From Ehretia macrophylla (taxonomy: Eukaryota > Streptophyta > Magnoliopsida > Boraginales > Ehretiaceae), in NCBI GenBank assembly GCA_037974665.1, contig CM075769.1, positions 23,586,139 through 23,650,138 of the forward strand: 64,000 bases of DNA, in the 5' to 3' direction. Both the position numbers and the translations under genes were made by a program. Each line of letters begins with the position of its first letter. Position 1 is the first letter of the stretch. Shown in pieces: positions 58,708 through 64,000 of the stretch. Under the pieces are notes generated by a model, which worked only from the letters and a program-made list of their open reading frames with translations, did not search any database and was not told the origin of the DNA.

Positions 58708-61700
58708 ATGTCAAAAATGAATCATCTTGCAACTGTCCTAGATAAGAACTGTTTGACTGGACCAAACTATGTTGACTGGTTCTGTAACTTGAAAATCATA
58801 CTGAGTTCTGAAAAGATTGAGTATGTGTTTGATGGTCCACTTCCTGAAGAGGCTCAAGGGGCATCTGAAGAGGAATTGGAAACCATTAGGAAATGGCGTG
58901 ATGATGCGTTAAAGGTCAAAAGCTACGTTTTGGCTTCAATGACAAATGAGCTTCAACGTCAACATGAGGACATGGAAGATGTCACTGAAATCATCAAACA
59001 CTTACAAGAGTTGTATGGTGTAAAGAACAGGGTTGCTAGGTATGAGATATCTAGGGAATTGTTCCGATTGAGGATGAGTGAGGGATCAGATGTCAATACA
59101 CATGTTCTTAAGATGATCGGTTTGATCGAGCGTCTTGAATCCTTGAATTTCTCTATGGATTCGAACTTGTAGACTGACTTCATACTTGAATCTCTACCTG
59201 AATCCTTCCATTCCTTTATTGTCAATTTCCAGATGAATTACATTGAGCACACCTTACCTCAGCTCTTGAATATGTTGGTTATATACCAAGGGCAGATGAA
59301 AGGAAAAGGTAAGGAAACTGTGTTGGCATTTGCCTCTTCTTCATCTGCTAAGAAGCAAAAAAAGAACAAGAAGAAAGGTAAAAAGGCCCATCAGGGCAAG
59401 CCTACTGGAGGCGTGTCCAAGAAGAAGGGGAAGGTTGCAAAGCTTGGAACTTGTTTTCACTGTGAGAAGGAAGGACATTGGAAGAGGAATTGTCCAGAGT
59501 ACCTCAAGAGTTTGAAGGGAAAGGGCAAGACTTCTGCAGGTATGTCTCGATTGCTCATGTTTGAGATTAGTCTTTCGATTAATCATGATTCTACTTCATG
59601 GGTGCTAGATTCTGGTGCCACTTCTCATATTTGTACTTCTGTACAGGAACTGAGGAGAAGTAGAGCTTTAGGAGAAGGCGACGTGGTCCTGAAGGTGGGA
59701 AATGGAGCAATGGTTGCTGCATTAGCTATTGGGACATGTTGTCTTACTTTGTCGTCTGAATTTACTTTAGTTCTGGATAATTGTTTATTTTTGCCAAATG
59801 CTTTGAGAAACATCATTTCTGTTTCAGTTTTAGTTCAAAATGGTTCTGAATTTAAGTTTATGGATAATGGATGTTTTATTTATTTGCGAAATAAATGTGT
59901 TCGCACTGGCAAATTAGTAAATGGGCTTTATATACTTGATATAAAGAGAGACGACAATAAAAATGAGCAATGCATGAATGTACAAACCTTTAAAAGGTCT
60001 AGAGATACTATTAATTTTAAATATTTGTGGCACTTAAGATTAGGTCATATAGTAGAAACTAGAATCACGAAGTAGGAGAAAGAAGGACTTATAAGCGCAT
60101 GTGGCCCGAGTCCATTCCCAGCATATGAATCTTGCATCCTAGGTAAAATGACCAAATCACCCTTTGTGGGACAAAGGCAAAGAGCTACAAACATTTTAGA
60201 ATTAAAACACACTGATGTGTGTGGGCCTTTTGGTGAATTGGCCCGAGGTGGTTTTGCCTACTTTATTAATTTTACTGATGATGTGTCTCGGTATGGGTAT
60301 GTGTATCTTATGAAACACAAATCTGAATCCTTTGAAAGGTTCAAAGAATACAGAGCAAAAGTAGAAAACCAAACTGGAAAAATGATTGAGGCTCTTCTGT
60401 CTGATCGATGAGGGGAATACCTTAGTACTGAATTCCAAGAGTATCTTAAAGAAAATGGTATAATCATATCATTGACTCCACTTGGAACACCTGAGCTTAA
60501 TGGTGTGTCAGAAAGGAGAAATAGGACTATGTTGGACATGGTCAGGTCAATGATGAGTTATACTGATTTACTTGTTGGCCTTTGGGGCTATGCTCTTCTC
60601 ACTGCAGCATATATCTTGAATAGGGTCACTTCCAAATCAGTTATAAGCATTCCTTATGAGATCTGGAGAAATAAGAAGCCCAGCTTTAATCACATTAGAG
60701 TATGGGGTTGTCCTGCTTACATTAAAAGGCTTAAAACTGAGAAATTGGAAGCAAGATCTGACAAAGTCAGATTCATTGGCTATCCCAATGATTCGTTGGG
60801 ATATAACTTTTATTCCCCTACTGACCAAAGAATATTCATCAGCAGACATGCCATATTCTTGGAGGAAGAGTTCATCCAAGAAGGTGGTTTGGGAAGAAAA
60901 GTAGAGCTTAATGAGGGAAACATTGAGCAACCAATTGACCAGGTAGAAACCTAGGATTTGATCCATGATGAAACTATTCAAGAAAAACCAACTACTTTAC
61001 CACAGATACGCAAATCTTTAAGGACTGTTCGTCCCCCCACAAGATATAGCTACCTTCATAGTCAAGGACAAGAGTTGTTCACATTGGATAATGGTGATCA
61101 TGTTGATGATCCCCTAGCCTATGAAGAAGCTATTTATGATAGGGACTCAGAAAAATGGCTTGAAGCCATGAAATCAGAAATGGATTCAATGTACACCAAT
61201 CAAGTCTGGAATCTTGTAGACCCACTTGAGGGTATTATACCTATTGGGTGCAAATGGGCATATAAGAGGAAAAAGGGGTACAGATGGGAAGGTGGAGACC
61301 TTCAAAGCAAGGTTAGTGGCAAAAGGTTACCGTCAGAGACAAGGAGTTGACTATGAGGAAACCTTTTCGCCAGTAGCAATGCTCAAATCCATTAGGATTT
61401 TATTGGCTATAGCTACACACTATGATTATGAGATATGGCAGATGGATGTCAAAACGGATTTTCTTAATGGCTTCATTGAAGAAGACATTTATATGGAACA
61501 ACCAATGGGTTTTGAATCTATAGTTGAAAGTCATAAAGTGTGCAAGCTAAAGAGATCCATCTATGGACTCAAACAAGCATCAAGGAGTTGGAACAAACAT
61601 TTTGACGAGGTCGTCAGAACATTTGGCTTTATTAAGAATAAAGACGAGCCTTGTGTTTACAAGAAAGTCAGCAATAAAGCAGTTACATTCCTCATCTTGT

Positions 61701-61722
61701 ATGTAGATGACATACTACTGAT
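58708..61722 (+). pseudogene. Broken gag-pol of the plus-strand copia
   Basis: The gag ATG at 58708 (MSKMNHLATVLDKNCLTGPN) starts a single frame that can be followed for 2.57 kb: zinc knuckle CFHCEKEGHWKRNC, protease VLDSGATSHIC, gag-pre-integrase LWHLRLGH, integrase HTDVCGPFGEL (first Asp), the DRGGEY region read as DR*GEY, ELNGVSERRNRT (Glu), reverse transcriptase VDYEETFSPVAMLKSIRILL and YVDDILLIG. In-frame stops at 59170, 60073, 60409 and 60952; a one-base shift in the AAAAAGGGG run near 61275. The frame ends at 61722 by insertion or rearrangement. Confidence 0.9.
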
Positions 61723-62115
61723 TGGGCAACCAAAAGCCTCGAGGCCCTTTGGTCGCGAGGCCCCTTGTGGCCATTTGGTCGCCCAGTCAGCCTAAAAACA
61801 AGGGCCAGAACGTTGCCCCCTGTTTTTAGTAATTACAGGTTTCTTTTTTTTTTTTTTCAAAAACCCTACCTATCCTGACCCCTAATCCCCCACCCGACCC
61901 TACCCCTAAACCCCACCTCACCCCTCATCCCACCCAACCGCACTATTGTTGAGCTTCAAAGGTACATTTTTTTTGTTTTTATTTTGTTTATTACATTATA
62001 CATATAGTATATATATGTGTGTGTATATATATATAATACATATATATAAATAATACTATATATATATGTATAGCTTAAAAGGGATATATATACACGCATA
62101 TATCTATATATATTA

Positions 62116-62148
<33 letters not shown>

Positions 62149-62559
62149 ATTTTAGGATTTTATTCTATTTTTTTTCATTTTACTTTTTTTAAAATTTTGT
62201 TTTCTTTTTTATCAATCTTACCTTATTTTTGGGGTTTTTAATATTAGATTTTTTATTTTTTTTATTTTTTTTAATGTTTGAATTTTTAGTTTTTATTATT
62301 TGTTGTTTTCTAGTTTGTTTACGCTATTTTTGTATTTAGTTTGTTTTTAAATGTCCAAGTATTTATATATATGTATGTTTATGTGTATGTGTAATGTAAA
62401 TTTTTTGGTTTTTGGGTGATTGCTAATGATGCAATTGTTGGTTGTTTTAAATATTTTTTTGAAGGATTGGAGTTTGTTTTGTGCGATAGGCCAGACTATT
62501 ACATCTCAGGTTAGTCTTTTAATTCACTATCTTTTATATTCGTGTTGAGATATTGTATT

Positions 62560-62865
62560 TGAAATAATGTTGTAGGTGAGATATTGTCTTTGAAAATGTG
62601 ATGTTACGTTGTAGTTGAAATGATGTTGTTAAAATGACTTTGAATTTAATGAAGGTTAATGTTGTAGGTAAGATATCGTTATAGAGATAACTGTCTTTGG
62701 AAATGTGATTTGCGTTGTAGTTGAAATAATGTTGTTAAAATGACTTTAATTTAATGAAGGTTAATGTTGTAGATGAGATATTGATGTAGAGATAACTGTC
62801 TTTGGAAATGTAATGTTGCGTTGTATTTGAAATATTGTTGATAAAATGACTTTGAATTTAACTAT
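62560..62865 (+). repeat. Threefold ~105-bp repeat
   Basis: Units with GATATTGTCTTTGAAAATGT or TAACTGTCTTTGGAAATG, then GCGTTGTAGTTGAAAT and GTTAAAATGACTTT and GAAGGTTAATGTTGTAG. Three copies, the second and third carrying an added ATAGAGATAACTG-type insert. Confidence 0.8.
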
Positions 62866-63574
62866 GTAAAAGGTAAAATTAAAGGACTTGGAATGTTACT
62901 TTGGAAAGATAAAATTAACTTTGAATTACTTTGTAATTACTTTGTAATTAATTGTTGTCTATTATTGTTAATAATATTTTGTAGTTAATTGTAGTTAATT
63001 ATTTTCGGAGTTGTGGAATATACAATAATGATGAATTGTGTATATAATTAGGTCACATTGGTAATACAGATTTAGTCGAAATGGAAAGGGATCGACAGTC
63101 TTGGATGAACAATCGCTTAACACCCGATGGAAATTCTTCGAGGTGGCTGGTGGGTTGAGGATGAGACGCATCTATGGACTCGGCTCGAAGGGGATTCGCA
63201 TTGGGAGGGGATTAGACGAAGTATCCACCATTCTCCCAACTGGATTGACGCAGTGAGACGTCAACGTTGCTGTCACTTAGGCAACATAGATCATTAAACG
63301 ACAGCTTGAGAAGCAACTGCAGGCGCAAACGAAGTTGCTAAGTATCGTGACGCAGCTACAAGATGAGATGGCTTGGATGCGAGACAACCGCCCATCCCCT
63401 AATCCAGACCATCACGATAATTAGTTGGTTCTAGTTTCTTTAAAAAAAATTTCTAAAACTAATATTATGAACTTTATTTTGAAGATCTTTTAAATACTAA
63501 AATATGTGTATATTAAATTAATTTTATTGTTGTAAATATTAAATTCAATTTTTATTTTTTTTAAAAAAATTGTG

Positions 63575-64000
63575 TGGCGACGAAATAACAACAAAAACGC
63601 AACTATCACATGGCAACTATTATTGGCTACGATATGGTTTAAAAAGGGCGACCAAATATTGGCTACCACATGGAGACAAAAATTAATAAATAAAAAAATT
63701 AAAACATTTAGCTACCTAGTGGCAACAATAAAATAGCTATCATACAACCATCAAAATGTGGCTACAAACTTTGGCTACCAAATGGCGATGAACATTAATA
63801 ATTAATTAAAAAAAATTAAAAATATTTGCCTACCTAATGGCAATGACATTATGGCTACCACACAACCACCAAATTGTAGCTATAAAAATTGGCTACCACA
63901 TAGAGACGAAATTAAATAATTAACAAAAAATATTAAAAATAATTTGCTACCTAATGGCGACAAAGATTGGCCACCATAGGGCGACAATGCATAATTAATT
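63575..64000. repeat. Dispersed GGCTACCACATGG(C/A)GAC words
   Basis: At least six variants, for example near 63630, 63652, 63771, 63855, 63891 and 63968, separated by AATTAATAAAT-type spacers. The pattern is typical of subterminal repeats of plant DNA transposons. Confidence 0.65.

Larger units (their letters stand above)
55036..61722 (+). mobile_element. Copia LTR retrotransposon, plus strand, 3'-interrupted
   Basis: 5' LTR 55036-56511, followed by TGATATCACAGCC, a weak match to the initiator-Met primer site. A long leader (56512-58707) with a GC-rich block, then gag and pol to 61722, where reverse transcriptase stops right after YVDDILLIG and unrelated DNA begins. RNase H, polypurine tract and 3' LTR are not in the window. 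It lies head to head with, and cuts, the minus-strand copia at 55035. Confidence 0.87.
61723..64000. mobile_element. Unclassified repetitive DNA, possibly a DNA transposon
   Basis: Begins abruptly inside copia reverse transcriptase with GGCAACCAAAAGCCTCGAGG. Contains TTTGGTCGC words at the left, a C-rich tract (61865-61945), AT-rich DNA, a threefold repeat, a short stretch whose reading MERDRQSWMNNRLTPDG recalls the transposase-associated domain of CACTA elements (63080-63130), and from 63560 many GGCTACCACATGGCGAC-type words like subterminal repeats. No CACTA terminus at the left edge; the right end is outside the window. Confidence 0.35.

Noticed and set aside
61723..64000. Confident call of a CACTA transposon
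   Set aside because: No CACTA/TAGTG end and only a short, weak domain resemblance; left as unclassified.

Overview
This is nuclear DNA of a flowering plant, most likely a eudicot. The evidence is one intron-bearing host gene with GT-AG splice sites, AT-rich intergenic DNA, and dense plant-type LTR retrotransposons (Ty1/copia and Ty3/gypsy with initiator-Met tRNA primer sites), MITEs, a LINE remnant and a hAT transposon. I cannot name the species. Only about 2.7 kb of the 64 kb is intact host coding sequence.

Region 1 (1-18.6 kb). One gene on the minus strand encodes a UPL5-type HECT E3 ubiquitin ligase. Three exons (18128-16283, 4977-4388, 1899-1636) join in frame to 899 codons: a ubiquitin-like domain, a long helical middle and a complete HECT domain with the catalytic Cys. 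Intron 1 is 11.3 kb and holds a Mutator-like fold-back element, a complete but inactivated copia retrotransposon with target-site duplication (TSD), and a LINE remnant. All splice sites look intact. A candidate TATA box and an overlapping upstream ORF lie 5' of the start codon.

Region 2 (18.6-21.5 kb). Gene-free DNA with a hAT-like MITE carrying a G-rich tract, a decayed tRNA-Pro-like sequence and a near-palindromic MITE.

Region 3 (21.5-47.6 kb). A nest of transposable elements that can be ordered. A solo LTR of a SIRE-like copia was split by a Tekay-like gypsy element (3 kb LTRs, TSD TAAAT). The gypsy was invaded by a SIRE-like copia in pol and by a hAT transposon in one LTR. The SIRE-like copia in turn took a gypsy solo LTR (TSD CTCCC). 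A later deletion removed most of the gypsy pol and part of one copia LTR.

Region 4 (47.9-61.7 kb). Two related copia elements face each other. The minus-strand one is cut at its gag by the 5' LTR of the plus-strand one, and its reverse transcriptase is split by a 2.0 kb solo-LTR-like insert (TSD CTCTG). The plus-strand element has an unusual GC-rich block in its leader and stops abruptly inside reverse transcriptase.

Region 5 (61.7-64 kb). Unclassified repetitive DNA, possibly a CACTA-like or other DNA transposon, that runs out of the window.

Every transposon reading frame I could follow carries stops or frameshifts, several of them consistent with C-to-T decay at CAG codons. I found no convincing new coding system. 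The most unusual items are the retained giant intron, the datable nest, the post-pol ORF of the SIRE-like element and the GC-rich leader block.
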